From Saxidomus purpurata (lineage: Eukaryota > Mollusca > Bivalvia > Venerida > Veneridae), in assembly GCA_022818135.1 (NCBI GenBank), contig JAFMSR010000005.1:29261100-29325099 (forward strand): a stretch of 64,000 bases of DNA. The letters run 5' to 3'. A model generated the notes under the pieces. The model saw only the letters and a program-made list of their open reading frames with translations. It was not told the origin of the DNA and did not search any database. The position numbers and the translations under genes were made by a program. Shown one piece after another: positions 37,685 through 49,611 of the stretch. How positions within the stretch are numbered: the stretch's first letter is position 1; the number at the start of each line of letters is the position of its first letter.

Positions 37685-37865
37685 ATTTATTTTAGCTCGA
37701 TTGTGAAGAAAGCTTTCACCTTATCGAGTCACTCTCGAGTCCGCTTCCTGGAAAAACCAGTACTAGTGTCATATGATGAGGTTCGGTAGTGACCCCAGTG
37801 GGGCTCGAACCTGCAACCTCCGGGATGAGCGGCAGACACCTTAACCTCTACACCACGGCTCCCCT
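37685..37865 (-). mobile_element. tRNA-headed SINE
   Basis: On the minus strand a tRNA-like head (GGGGAGCCGTGGTGTAGAGG, then TTAAGGTGTCTGCCG) carries the A box, and GGTTCGAGCCCCAC the B box. The body continues with GTACTGGTTTTTCCAGGAAG and GCGGACTCGAGAGTG, and ends AATCGAGCTAAAATAAATTA with an A/T-rich tail. The head-body-tail order and length of about 180 bp are typical of a complete SINE. It resembles molluscan SINE families, though I cannot name one with certainty. Confidence 0.85.
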
Positions 37866-38027
37866 TTCTACACCACCGCACAAATACTTGGGAATCTTTT
37901 TTCAGTCCGACTGCATATACTATACATGTATAATCAGAAAAGCATACTAGCGGGTAAACATGAAAAACTGAAGTTCGTTCTTGACTACCAGTCTTTATAG
38001 ACTTTATATTTTTCCTTTATAAGACCG

Positions 38028-38451
38028 GGCCCCAATTTCACGAAAATACTTAAGTAATTACTCAGTAACATGCTCTACTTACTTCAACACTTACCAGCCC
38101 CTTGCGCGTTTATTTCTTTAAAGAATTCAAGTTTGTCAATATCGTATGTACCCATTTATTACAATTATATACTCTTAGTCAGTATTTGTGCAGGAAATGT
38201 TGTTTTATAGCAAGTAATTTATGTAAGTAAGTTCTTAAATTCTTGAGTTGGACTCAAATGATTGTTTTGCTATATCTGACATGCATTTAGTATTATACAA
38301 CATTTTTTTCTTTCAACATGTTAATTTCATTAAAAAATAGACTATCATTAAAAATGACATCAAGAAATACCCTTATTTGTACTGACAATTAGACTTTAAA
38401 TTAACGTACTCAGCTGAGCAATTACTTAAGTATTTTCGTGAAATCGGGGCC
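38028..38451. mobile_element. MITE with 38 bp terminal inverted repeats
   Basis: Ends GGCCCCAATTTCACGAAAAT... (38028-38065) and its inverted counterpart at 38414-38451 match at 36 of 38 positions. The 424 bp interior has no open frame. No target duplication could be fixed. It abuts a LINE remnant. Confidence 0.85.
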
Positions 38452-38965
38452 GGGACATCATTTTTAACAACTGCACACAACAAAGTAGAGAGGCAATCGA
38501 AGTACAACAAGAGGCTGCACGTATTGTTACAGGGGCAACAAAACTAATATCTATTGATAAGTTTATGGAGGAAGTGGGCTGGGATGCACTTGTAAGCCGT
38601 CGACTCAATCATAAATTAATATTTTATCTTCAAGTTCTCAAACAGTATTTTTCCTCCTTACCTTTGTAATCTCTGCAGTTCTCTAGCCGACGTCCTTCAC
38701 AAAAAAATCGTTGAATCATCGTTGTGTTTATGTGGAGAAAGAGAAACTTACACTCACTATTTCCTAGAATGAAGTCGCTCTGATAACATTCGATCCATCC
38801 TTATTAGCGAGGTATCCCAATTTTGTTCTGTTATTCTCAATGCTTGCTTTTTTAAATCCATCTCTATCTGATAATGAAAACAGCAAAACCTCCCCCGCTG
38901 TTCAATTATGCATAGAAAAGTCAAAACGCCTCGATGTGCAACGTACTCGATAGATGACATAACCG
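38452..38965 (+). mobile_element. LINE C-terminal remnant
   Basis: Plus-strand text is characteristic of the end of a LINE polymerase: EAIEVQQEAARIVTGATKLI then EVGWDALVSRRLNHKLIFYL (38490-38630). After a gap comes the C-terminal cysteine/histidine cluster LCLCGERETYTHYFLE (38725-38770) and a helix near 38890-38945. Frames shift between these pieces. This LINE type differs from those at 0.9 and 12.5 kb. Confidence 0.75.
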
Positions 38966-40030
38966 TTCAACAATTAATTGCTCTAATTAGCTCAAAACTA
39001 GTTTTCTTTCTTCATTACTGTACTGATATTCTCATACTTGTAATAGCTTTTAATGCAACGCCTTTGTATTTTCCGAATTGCCTCAGCCAAAGCGTCGTTT
39101 ATTTTGTAAAAGGCATGTCGTAACCTCGAACACCGTGAATTCGTATTTGGTAGAAATAACCTTAAATAAGATTTAAGCTTTCGGTTTTATACACTCGTTT
39201 TTACTTGATGTATGTTTTATTCTAACTCGATACTTTGTAAATTGACGAATAAATATCCAGCGATTAAAAATTAGAATGTCCAATGTACATTTTGACATAT
39301 ATATTGGATGGATATTCAGTTACACGTTTAAGCACAGAAAATCTCCTGAAAACCAAGGGTTCAGCCGATTTGCATTATCAGCTATATCACTGCAAGTGAT
39401 GAACTCTAATTGCCTGTTTGAATGACTGCAGTAATTACATGTGGTCAGCCAGCAGTGAGTTCCTTTTTCCTCAAAACGCATGTGTGACTTTATTGTTGAT
39501 AAGCCCTGGTCTGACCTAACAGGATTGCGGATTATAATTTATTTGGGTCATTTTACTCTTTTACAAATGTAATGAAAGTTGAACTTTATTCTTAAGAATT
39601 GTTTTTGTGATATTTACTGATCAATTCATATTTAAAATCTGGAATAAAAACCAAAGACTGATTTGATAAGTAAACATTTTTTCAACATGTTTTGTGCAAT
39701 TAATTTTTGTATCCTCTTTTGAAGCTAGGGGATTACAGATAATGCATAACCTGCGTATCATTTATCTATCTCGGACTACATGTTTATCTTCAGTAATAAG
39801 CTTCGAACATAAATCACTGTGTATCATTGATGTTTGATGCTTCTATATAAATCTGCATCTACTTCATACCAATAATGATAGTGAATAAATAAAAAAGAAA
39901 GATTTTATTTGAGTGATGCATTAAAGGTGGGTGCATATTCCAGAAAAGTAATACAATTTATGATACTGTTATTTGGCCACATACAATGTATATTTCCGTT
40001 TCCTGGGTTATTCATTTACTTGATTGATTT
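38966..40030. other. No gene seen
   Basis: AT-rich sequence. A phrase near 39275-39325 (TGTCCAATGTACATTTTGAC with a nearby TGGATGGATATTC) recurs at 43395-43640 as part of a dispersed repeat. Confidence 0.45.
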
Positions 40031-40035
40031 CTAAT

Positions 40036-42620
40036 AAATGTTATAGGCAAAATGCTGCGAGAAATGTGTTTCAAATATTAAAGGATCAAGAAGTTAACTA
40101 TATTCTTTTTACGGACTTTTTTAAATACGTTAAACAGTGTGACTCTAAGGTGAGACAAGACAATGGTAAGCAAACACTTCTCAGTTATAAAGGCGGACGG
40201 ATTAACTGTGGTTCATGTTTCATCTGTGTTGAAGTTCTCTTTCAAAAGGCATGATCCTTCTAAAGCTTGTCAAAATATAACAAAGATTGTAGAAAATGAT
40301 TTAATTATTAAGAGCCAAACGCATTCTAATTCTTTGGACTTATACAAATTTATAGCAAAAACGAAATTTTCAAACATCGCGTTTGTGTTTCAAAATATTC
40401 CAGTCAGTAAAGCAATATTTCTTTATTGATTATCGCACATAAACCATATTTCTGTGACAGTGAATGGCGACAATTTGAGGGGTTTGAGCACCACATTTGT
40501 AAGTCGGTAGAATATGATTTGTATGAACAGCCTTATGAAAATATGATTTCCTTGAAATTTTCTAAATATCAAAGTTTATTGTCATTGAAGAATTACTCTG
40601 AAGAATTGCTGACTGTGTCCCACCAACAAAGTCGGGACAAATCTGTGAGAATGGAACAAAGTGATGAATGCAATGCAATTGAAATATTAGCAGAACAGAA
40701 CAGAACAGAACAGATAATTTATTCAGTCGTATGCATATACAGCATATTGACATCAACCATATTACATATACATTATGGCATGATATGGCAAAAATAATGA
40801 TAATGATACAAAAGCATAGAAACAACAAAAGGTGAAAACACATCTACACACGTACAGTACAATCACACGAGAGTGTTAGTTATGTCGATTTAAGATATCT
40901 TGTCTTTTTTTAAAGGCTTTTAACAATAATGTTGCAACTTTATAAAGCAAAAGTCTATTTTCCGTTTTCAATAATTCAACAAATTTAAGCATACTTGGTC
41001 TCTGACTATAATACCTTGGTATATATTTTTTTCTTAGTTCCTTAAAAGCATCACATTCCAGAATAAAATGAAACTCATCTTCTTGTGTAAGTTTATCACA
41101 ATATTCACACAGCCTGTTTTGACGTTCAATATTCCTGTGACGACCATATTCAATATTGAAACAATGTGAAGACAATCTAATTTTCGAAAGTACATGTCTG
41201 TGTTTATAGTTATCAATTTTTACCAGATAAGGCAATAGCTCAAAACAGTCTTTCAGTTCCTTGAACAACATCAAACTAGGGCTATTTTCAATGCCCCTTT
41301 GCCATTCGCTGATAAAATTATCAATTAATCTTGTTTTCAATAATGGTACAAAACAGTTAACATTAACGGAAGCTGGAAACAACCACACTTCCCCAAAACC
41401 CAACTGATTTAATAGTAATTTAACATTCGATACCCAATTATTCTTATCATTTTCACAGTTTGTTAACATAGTACTGTATAAGTTTTCACTTATGCAATTA
41501 TTACTATCCACTACCTTAAACCAATATTTAAGTTTTCTGATTCTCCAGACTATACATAATGGAGACCTGCCCGTTTCACCATATATAGCAAAATTACTTG
41601 TGGACATTTTAACATTCAGTACCCATTTAATAAATTTCCTGTGTAATCTCTCAAGTTTTTCTGCATTTGTAAATCCCCAGATTTCTGAAGAGTAACTTAA
41701 TATAGAGGATACATATGAATCAAATAAATTAAATCTAATATTTATAGGTATTTCCATACCCTTGGTTAAAGCTTGTAATGCGTTCATTGCCTATGCAGTG
41801 TCTCTATACCACGCTTGAATGAGCCATTCCTGCTTACTACAAAACCTAAATAATTAAATTGTTCAGCCACTTCTAGATCAACACCAGAATAAGTCAATAT
41901 TTCGTTCTGACGCAAATTACCATTCTTTCTGAAAACCATTGTTTTCGTCTTGTCTATATTGACCGTCCTTTTCCAGCGGTTACAATAGTTCTGTAGTAAA
42001 TCCAAATGTGATTGTAAGCCTTCAGGCGTATCATTTAACAAAATACAGTCGTCTGCAAACAAAATCAGATAGATACATATTTTGTCTAAATTAATCCCTG
42101 AAAATATATTTTCCTGCAAATGCATCTCAAGGTCATTTATGAACATTTATTAGCTTCAAAGCGCCATCACCCTTAGCAAGTTGAAAATGACTTACTTTCA
42201 TTGTTTAAAATTATGTAGGCGGGGATAAAACTAAAATTATTTGTTATGACACAGAAAATTCTCAAGAAGGCAATGGGATCAAAATTGTGGTTGTGGTGAT
42301 ATCAAGTTTTAACCTTCAACACATACAGGATTTGTGTCAGAGAGTAAAAAGCTATTCTATTTCATCAGAAGAAATCATGATTTAAATACCGAAGACATCC
42401 AATTCGCTTAGCACTCACAGTTAATACAATATGTCAACGATGACCATTATTCGCGATTTCTGCTCCGCGATGACATAGAAACCAGAAAAGCTGATATATT
42501 TTCTGGGTATGGAATTTTTCAAATGTTATTGATGACCTTGTTCAAGGAAATAATGAATTTTCGTTGTCCGAGAAATGTCAGGCTTGCTTTGGACATAAAG
42601 AAAACAAAGTTTATCACTTA
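40036..42620 (+). pseudogene. Broken unknown host gene, interrupted by a LINE
   Basis: Before the LINE, coding-like text spans at least three frames: NVFQILKDQEVNYILFTDFF (40060-40140); then, after a frameshift near 40165, VSKHFSVIKADGLTVVHVSS; then a stop near 40428 with immediate continuation LIIAHKPYFCDSEWRQFEGF and YEQPYENMISLKFSKYQSLL (40430-40680). After the LINE the frame resumes as LASKRHHP, then a stop, then GGDKTKIICYDTENSQEGNG (42210-42270) and YSRFLLRDDIETRKADIFSG (42445-42510). The uniform character, lack of repeats and continuation across the LINE suggest one former gene with several disabling changes. I do not recognise the family. Introns could explain some of the frame changes but not the LINE. 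Confidence 0.6.
40692..42147 (-). mobile_element. 5'-truncated LINE with 7 bp target duplication
   Basis: The minus strand encodes the last part of a reverse transcriptase. It begins just before the catalytic LILFADDC motif (about 42075), runs through KTKTMVFRKNG, has one frameshift near 41785, and continues through YGETGRSPLCIVWRIRKLKY to the C-terminal cysteine/histidine motif CEYCDKLTQEDEFHFILEC (about 41110). The 3' end carries AATAAA and a tail of four CTGTT units. TATTAGC stands on both sides (40685-40691 and 42148-42154), the expected target-site duplication. Frames are longer and less damaged than in the other LINEs, so this is probably the youngest insertion. Confidence 0.9.
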
Positions 42621-42624
42621 AAAA

Positions 42625-43365
42625 ATTGACATTTTGTAATAAAAGTACATGTAAATGGCCAAATCTGTAAAACTTGATTGTAATAGCATTTACTTTACCA
42701 AATAATTTTCAAAGTGCCAGATAAGCACTTTTTTTACACTTCTGTAAATTATTGTGTTAATGAATGACTTTAATGTTAATCAATAGTTGCCATTTATTAA
42801 CCATTCAACAGCACATTTTTTACTCTGTACCCACTTTCACTTGTGCTTTGTAGTGAGATATTATCTGAAAATTACTGAAATCTTTTCTTCAAGGGATTGA
42901 GGAAGATATGGTCATATATGTAATATATTTGAACTTCAAACTTTACACATGTGTGAGTAGTATGAAATTGATGTGATGCAAACTGTATCCCAGTTTACAG
43001 TAATACATTTGTATAAAGTACTATTTTGTTTATATGGATGGAAGCATTTTATAAGTTTTTTTCACCTTCAGAAGATTCTTTACACTAAAACTAATACAGG
43101 ACTGTAGCATTTATCATACATGTACATAGTGTTTAAATCTTTTATGATATACAATGCCAATACAAGGCTCCGTCATGTTACTGAAAACTGCATAATTATA
43201 TAGTCTAGTAAGTAATTATTGAATGAATTTGCTTTGAGTAAAGATAATTCAGCATATTTTTATCATTTTAAATATGTACTCCTGTTCAATGTATTTCTGC
43301 TTTTTTGATAATTAGGACTAGTAAATAAATACATAATTATTACTATATTTTAAGTTTTTGAGCCA
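42625..43365. other. No gene seen
   Basis: AT-rich sequence without repeats or coding signals that I recognise. Confidence 0.45.
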
Positions 43366-43369
43366 GTTT

Positions 43370-44050
43370 ATTCTGGCAAATATGTAGCGACTGACAATCT
43401 CAATGTCCAATGTACATTCGAGGGATATTGGGGCATTCTAATGTAGTGATAAAAATCAAATCATACGCCGGGTATTCGCATCTTTGCAACTAAAACACAT
43501 CTAATTTATCATTACAATTGTATTTCCCATCCTGGTATTCTTATGATGATAATTATGATATAAATTCTGGATGTCCACTGTACATTATGGCATGTACATT
43601 CGGCGGATATTAGACATTCGGGTGTACAGGTAAAAATAAACATCGATAAGATCCACCGTGTGATGATATGTACACAGGAGGAAGGAACATCCCCCCCCCC
43701 CCTCGTTGAACCCCCGAACCGCCTTTCTATGTTTTTGTCCTTAATCTTTGATAAACCAATGTGCCAATGTCTTAATTTATACATTTTAAAACTGATATCA
43801 TAATAGATTGGAAAAAAAGTTTGTTCATGTTTACCATAGACAAGATTCCCAACACACGCTAATGGATGTCGCTCCGAAAAACTCTTCCATTTCTTTTAAA
43901 GTTGACTTACGTGACACAAATTTGGACGGATTTAAAGGGAAATTAAGCCACCTGTGGCTCTGTAAATGATACTTGAGGTTGAACAATCTTAATATCCAAT
44001 ACACAAGAGGACACGAAGATTGGATATTCGGATATCAAATCCATTAACAA
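43370..44050. repeat. Cluster of dispersed 'ATGTCCAATGTACATT' repeat fragments
   Basis: Variants of CAATGTCCAATGTACATTCG and GGATATTGGGGCATTC occur at 43400-43440, 43565-43625 and 43990-44030 (also near 39275). Pairs lie in inverted orientation (CCAATGTACATT / GATATTAGACATTC), suggesting remnants of a small inverted-repeat element. A run of 12 C lies at 43691-43702. Confidence 0.4.
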
Positions 44051-45139
44051 GAGTCCAATATTTTCCATTTGAGGGCGATAGTTAAATGACTTTATAATTA
44101 CTATTATATGTTTTTATTTTGATATATGTAGTTTACGTCCTACTTTCTTAAACGTTTGGAAGGTTTTCAACATGCTTTATTCACATGTATGGACAAACAT
44201 AAAAATTTCTAATTTGTCTTAATTCTCTTTATTTCACTATGTTTCTCAACATTTAAATGTTTTTAAACACGAATATATTATCATGACAAATCATATTGAT
44301 CAAAACGTTTACTAATAACATTTTCACAAGTTTCCTAAACATTAAAGTGATCCTGGTACTCGTCATAATTATATAACGTTCCTCTTACACTGACAAAATT
44401 TACATCGAATAAAAATAAATCAAGCCTACTATCATATCTGGTAATCGAACAATTTATCATTTGTACCTATTCATTGTAAAAACATACATGTCATATCAAG
44501 TAATAAGGCTTATTCAGACATTATTTACTAGATGCTGATTTGAAATACAACTGCATACGATATACACATTTTTTACGTAGGAAATAATTCCTTTTTGCCA
44601 CTGTACTCGTCCTAGGGACATATAAATTGAACCATATCCAAACTAAATCATTATGCGTGATGACGTAATTAAGTGCAAACGGATCTGGTTTCAGTACCAA
44701 ATAGCATTTTTGCGTAACCAATTAAGTTTCTTTAGTTAAAACATTTACTATTCGAATATTTTTTTCTTAATTAATATTCGATATAAAGTTGTTTTCGAAA
44801 TTTACAGTCCCAATACTGATGTAGACAAACGCTCGTTAAACGCTCGTTAAAATCAAGAAAAATACCCATCGTCCCCAACATGCGACTCGCTGTCAGCCAA
44901 GGTAGAGGGAATCAGTTCATATTTTAGTTTTTACAATTCAAAAAAAAGTTCTGCAATTTGACATTTTACTTACCGGAAATCCATTGAAGCTCATGCCAAA
45001 ATTCAACTTGACAGTTTTATTGATGTTTTAAAGGCATTTGTAGAAGAACAATAGCGCCGACAGACACCACAAAGACATAATTCCGCACATCTACATCCAA
45101 TTATGATAAATTAAACTAAGTGTGTAGGGAGCGTTATAT
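44051..45139. other. No gene seen
   Basis: AT-rich sequence. Open frames are short and unsupported. AACGCTCGTTA is repeated in tandem at 44830-44850. Confidence 0.45.
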
Positions 45140-45280
45140 TCGATTGTCGGCGCAGCCGTAGTAAGCTCGCTTTTGACAGGTAGTTTGGCACTCTTCAACC
45201 GCCAATGAAATGACGAGTAGAATGTATAACATTTTTTGAGAATATGACCACTGTAAGGCACCTTCTAATTGGATAATACC

Positions 45281-45685
45281 AGGTGCATAGAATGGCCTAA
45301 AACAACCGAAAAAGACTGAAAATGGACCGACAAACAGTCAATGCAGACCGAAAACATTTTTTTCAAAAGATAATGTATATTTTATAATTTCAGTTTTAAA
45401 TAAATGAAGGAATTTGTAGATAGTGAATGATCAATCAGTACTAGGGATATGATATTATCTTTAGAACAACAAGTTGTTTTCGGTCGGCAATATTTGTTTT
45501 TCGGTCTTTTTTGGTCAATTTACTTGATTTGTAGTACGATATTTACAAATTTCTTCATTTCTTTGCGAACTGTAAATAAGATATTATCTTTTGAAAAACA
45601 TTTTTTTTTTGGTCTGCAGAAACTGTTTTTCGGTCTTTTACGGTCATGATCGGTGTTTTGGTTGTTTTCGGTCATTCTATGCACC
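45281..45685. mobile_element. MITE with TIRs and 10 bp target duplication
   Basis: Ends GGTGCATAGAATGGCC and GGTCATTCTATGCACC are inverted repeats. GGATAATACC stands on both sides (45271-45280 and 45686-45695). The sister copy at about 915-925 has the site once, uninterrupted. A 9-10 bp duplication suggests a Mutator-like element, which is inference. The right half holds a roughly 70 bp direct repeat (GATATTATCTTT...TTTTTCGGTCTTTT at 45451 and 45571). Small open frames within are not genes. Confidence 0.85.
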
Positions 45686-45952
45686 GGATAATACCGAATG
45701 AGAATAGACAATCAAACACTCTTGCGTTTTCAGTCTTTCTTGAATGGGTTAAAAATCTAAGTACATGTACGTAAATAATTCATTACGTTGTTACCTTCAA
45801 ATTAATGTTAATTAAAAGTGTAAAGTATTTATACTTTCCCGGCCAGTGAATAATTTGAATAACATATTTATAAGAAAACAAGGATTCAGTTTGTTTTCCT
45901 GATGCACATGTCGCGATAGATATTTAATTACAATTGGGGACATATTTGACAA

Positions 45953-46040
45953 GTGGCCGGTTAGCTCAGTCGGGAGAGCATTATGTTTAACAACTTTGCA
46001 AGGGAAGGTACATGTATATGGATTCGAATCCCGGTCAAGG
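45953..46040 (+). repeat. tRNA-derived sequence, copy 2
   Basis: A-box TTAGCTCAGTCGGGAGAGC and B-box GGATTCGAATCCCGG at tRNA-like spacing; the sister of 249-331. Ends do not pair as an acceptor stem and the middle is expanded, so it is not a likely functional tRNA. Confidence 0.6.
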
Positions 46041-46541
46041 TACTTTTCTCTTCACCATGTGACATATGGCGTCTTTCGGTGGAATCAAATTATTTTTACA
46101 ATAAAATCTAGCTAACAACCGCTTGAAGCATATACCAAAAATCGCGCCGACTATCTTTTTTAAAGGTAGTTCTTGTTTCTTCTCAAACTTTTAAGTTTTT
46201 AAATTTGTGATAAACTGTTGATAATCGACTGTAACAAAGAAAATATATAACAGTGTGTTCTTATCAGGTATAATTCTTGTTGAAATGTAACATATTCCGT
46301 CCAAAAAATATAATTTTATGTGTTACCACTTGAAAGTAGAGTTACTAAGAAAAAACTAAGGGTAATATTATTTGACAGTTTATTGATGCAAAAATATAAT
46401 TCTCTTGTCCATTCCATAGTGTCGTTGCAATGTGCATTAAATGACTTAATCTGAACATAACACGATTATCGTATTGACAATTATCTTCTGGAATTGAATA
46501 ATTATTTTTATGAAAATCAGCCATTATTTTGTTATTTTTAG

Positions 46542-48749
46542 GAAATATAAAGAACGACTTGAGAATGTTTTATGAAAGATCACCTGCGTTTCATCGGTAC
46601 CGCTTCCACGGATTAAGCCACACTCGCAAGTTTACGTTTGCTCTTGTACCACAATTAAGTGTTATAAGGTTTGCAACTGGATTTAAAGAAACAGAAACCA
46701 GCGTTCAATGTCTGCAAGATGCACTATCATCATCTCCGTATAACGGGGAGTGTAGATTGCATGGTCACAGGTATTGCTCTAGCTGTGGATTTAAGTTCTT
46801 TACAAACGTTCTACTCCTAGCTGAGGATACTTCTGTTCCTGGGAATTATTTCGTTTACGTGTGGCTCCGAGAGACTGTAAATAAGCCAAACAATAACAGT
46901 TTGTTCATGTCACAATTTTGTGCAGTCCTCTTGCTAGAAATCACTAAGATTGATGATAAGACAGATGTCAAAGAGTTAATTTCCGGCAGATTTCGTTTGG
47001 AAGACATCCAAAAGACAGGTCCTAAGCAGTTGTTGATTATTTTTGAATGTAAGTTTAAAGCTCCCTCTTTATTGTGCAAGACATTTGAAAAAATCAAAGA
47101 CCTTGGCATACCATTTTGCACATGTGTTATGATAGCAAATATTGGCGAGGCAGACATCTCATTATTACACATTAAACCAGGACGTACGTTACTTATGAGT
47201 GGGATAGATTTCTTGCATGTATCCGCTCTTGATACGCAAAGGATTGATGGTGATGACGGGGCGATTATCAGCAAGTCAGTTGAGCAGATACTTACGAGAC
47301 AGAAAAACACGTTTTGGAAAAAACATGTGATTGAACAGATTTATTTTGAGGATTTTCCAAAAGGCTTACCGACGCTTTTGATAAAACTACCAAATGATAT
47401 TGGTATCAAAGCGATAAAAGCTCGCTCTTGCGGACAAAGATTACACCTACTTCATCATGCTGAGTCGCTCGATGTTGATACATCCGTAAGTCTTAGAAAT
47501 GTCACAGAAACATCCTTTTCTTCTACTTTGACGACAGTAACTTTCACCTTTGCACCACATCTATATCGTCATATTTTCTATAAAACCTTTTATGAGGAGT
47601 TTGCAATTGCCATATGTAAAATCGCTCAACTACGATCCATAGGCTTGTGTGACATGATCATGGGATCCGAAGTCTTAAATATCAAACTAGAAGAGAAGGA
47701 AATCGAACTTTTGAAACAGTCTGTAATGTCAAATGATGACTATCGCAGATATGGAACACGTATTATTGGCCCCAAAATAGAAATGATACCATTCAGCAAA
47801 AAAGATGTTGATATTGAGCTCAATGATAGAAACTCTTTTGCTGCGTATGTGATTTTGGATTTGATATGTTATGAATTGGTTAAAACAAATGATGAAATAG
47901 TAGAGTCTTATCCTGCCAGGTATGACAATGATGCTGAAATAGTTCTGGTTTGTTTTACCAAAGCAGACACACATTTGAAATCTTTCAAAGGTTTGAGTCT
48001 CGTGAAACGGGAAGATGGTGTTGTCAGTAAAGAGTCATTACATGCAGAGAACTCTTTCGACAGGGAAGAACATAAATGTAAGAAAATGATGAAAAAACAC
48101 TTTGTCGACATTAATGAAACTCTTTCGTACCACGCAGACATCTTAATGAAAAATCATACAAACGTAGAAGCATTGAAAGTCAGTTTCGTAAAGTCGTCAA
48201 AAGGTCGTTTCACTTGCCCATACCCATGCATTGTCTTCTTTTGCAAAGTAAAAGGATACATACCAAATGGAGAAAGTAATATTCCGCAAACACTAAATCA
48301 TCCATTCAAGGATAAGAAGTACAAGACAGATGTCCGGGAAGGCTTTTTTACGTCCTCCATGTATCTCACAAGAAGTAGTGATGAAAGGAACGAAGAACTG
48401 TCATTGGGTTGCAGCATAGGGGAAATTACCTCAGATATAGGAGGGACACTTGGGCCCCTTGTGTGTGTGAAGGAAACTGGAGAGATGTGCTTTTTAACAG
48501 TTCGACATTTGTTTGCACCACTTCCACCTATAAGACCAGATGAACAGTTGCCTGGAGCAAAGGTTGTTCAACCATCAGATATTCATTTGCCTCCTTCTGC
48601 AGGATTACACCAGAATAAACAGTGTGGAGAAGTTTTGGTCAGCCAAATTGGCGGACAAATTGATGCTGCTCTAGTGAAAATTAGTCCTGAAAGACAACCT
48701 TCAAGGGTATACTTTGTAAACATATCCAGAGAAGGTTTGAAATTTGCAG
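46542..48749 (+). CDS. Trypsin-like (PA clan) protein, large exon
   Basis: After the acceptor TTGTTATTTTTAG the frame is open for about 736 codons in phase 1. The first roughly 550 residues match nothing I know; there is a Cys/His-rich patch (GECRLHGHRYCSSCGFKFF) but no membrane segment. The last 130 residues look like the first half of a chymotrypsin-fold peptidase: GTLGPLVCVKETGEMCFLTV, then RHLF with the catalytic-type histidine (codon 48506-48508) and QIDAALVKI with the aspartate (codon 48662-48664). The exon must end at CAG|GTATTG (48749): reading on gives a stop within 12 codons, while splicing to 49612 restores the serine half. A Met at 46568 could be a start if the acceptor is not used. 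It has no signal peptide, so it is probably intracellular. Trypsin-like identity is confident; activity and substrate are unknown. Confidence 0.85.
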
Positions 48750-49611
48750 GTATTGATTCTTTTGTAACTAACAGACAATTTTAGTTTTACAATATGTACA
48801 TCCAAGTGAATAATTTGCAATATTATGTATTTTCATCAATTTGAATCCCCCAGTAGTTATATACATTCAATTTGATGTAATTCAAACAGTAGACACGAAC
48901 ACAAACTGATAGCACATAGGCAAGCCTGCAGTCAGAGTAAACGGTTCTCCCATAATTGAAAGACATATACATTGTATAACAACATTTCCTAGTTGATTAG
49001 AATATAAATTTGAACCGTGAATGTCGTACTTCCTTGGCTTTCACTTTGGGTTGTAGTTAAGACTTTTGTCATTAAATAAAATACTATGACCATTACTCGG
49101 CCCCGGGACCATTTGTTTGAAGTGCTTTACTGAATGCGCTATCCTTCTTCTTCTTCTTGTTTTCGTATTTGAATCCTCACATTTCAAAGATTGTTGTTAA
49201 AACTCAGCAATAATTTCAGATAAAAGAGACGTTCTTCCTACAAACCAACTTTCACTCATCTTTGTCAGAGTGTGTGAAAACCGTTCATCCTTTCCTGTAC
49301 TGTAAACCGAGACCCATACTTTCCACGACGAATGTACTCCTCTGTTACGTTAAGTTCTACACCGAGACATAAACACATTACATTATGACATTATACGAAT
49401 TAATTTACAATTAGAGCGGTGCAATTAGTTCATACAGGTATTACGACTGCCCGACTGTAACATTCACAATCTTAATTATCTTATTAGAAAGACAAATATA
49501 TACACAAAATTATGATTATAAATCATCGAGATTTTCTTCTAAATAATTAATCAATTTTTCAAATCGTACCGTGTGGTTTTAATATGATATTAATCGAAAT
49601 ATTTGCTTCAG
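48750..49611 (+). other. Intron of the peptidase gene
   Basis: An 862 bp phase-1 intron, from donor GTATTG to acceptor ATATTTGCTTCAG. No repeat or other gene is seen within it. Confidence 0.75.

Larger units (their letters stand above)
45145..46170 (-). repeat. Inverted segmental duplication, copy 2
   Basis: Reverse of 120-3205. On the minus strand: tRNA-like region, then the first 130 bp or so of the LINE (CTGTAAGGCACCTT..., through GGCGGTTGAAGAGT), then directly the LINE's 3' flank AAAAGCGAGCTTACTACGGC. About 2.1 kb of LINE present in copy 1 is missing here. The deletion joint falls in similar short sequence (GGTTAAAG against GTTAAAAGCG). A MITE has inserted at 45281-45685. Confidence 0.7.

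Noticed and set aside
45449..45711. Overlapping open frames of about 65 codons on both strands
   Set aside because: Both arise from a direct repeat inside a MITE defined by TIRs and target duplications.
46855..47310. 151-codon minus-strand open frame opposite the peptidase exon
   Set aside because: It is the shadow of a much longer coding exon on the plus strand with a recognisable domain.
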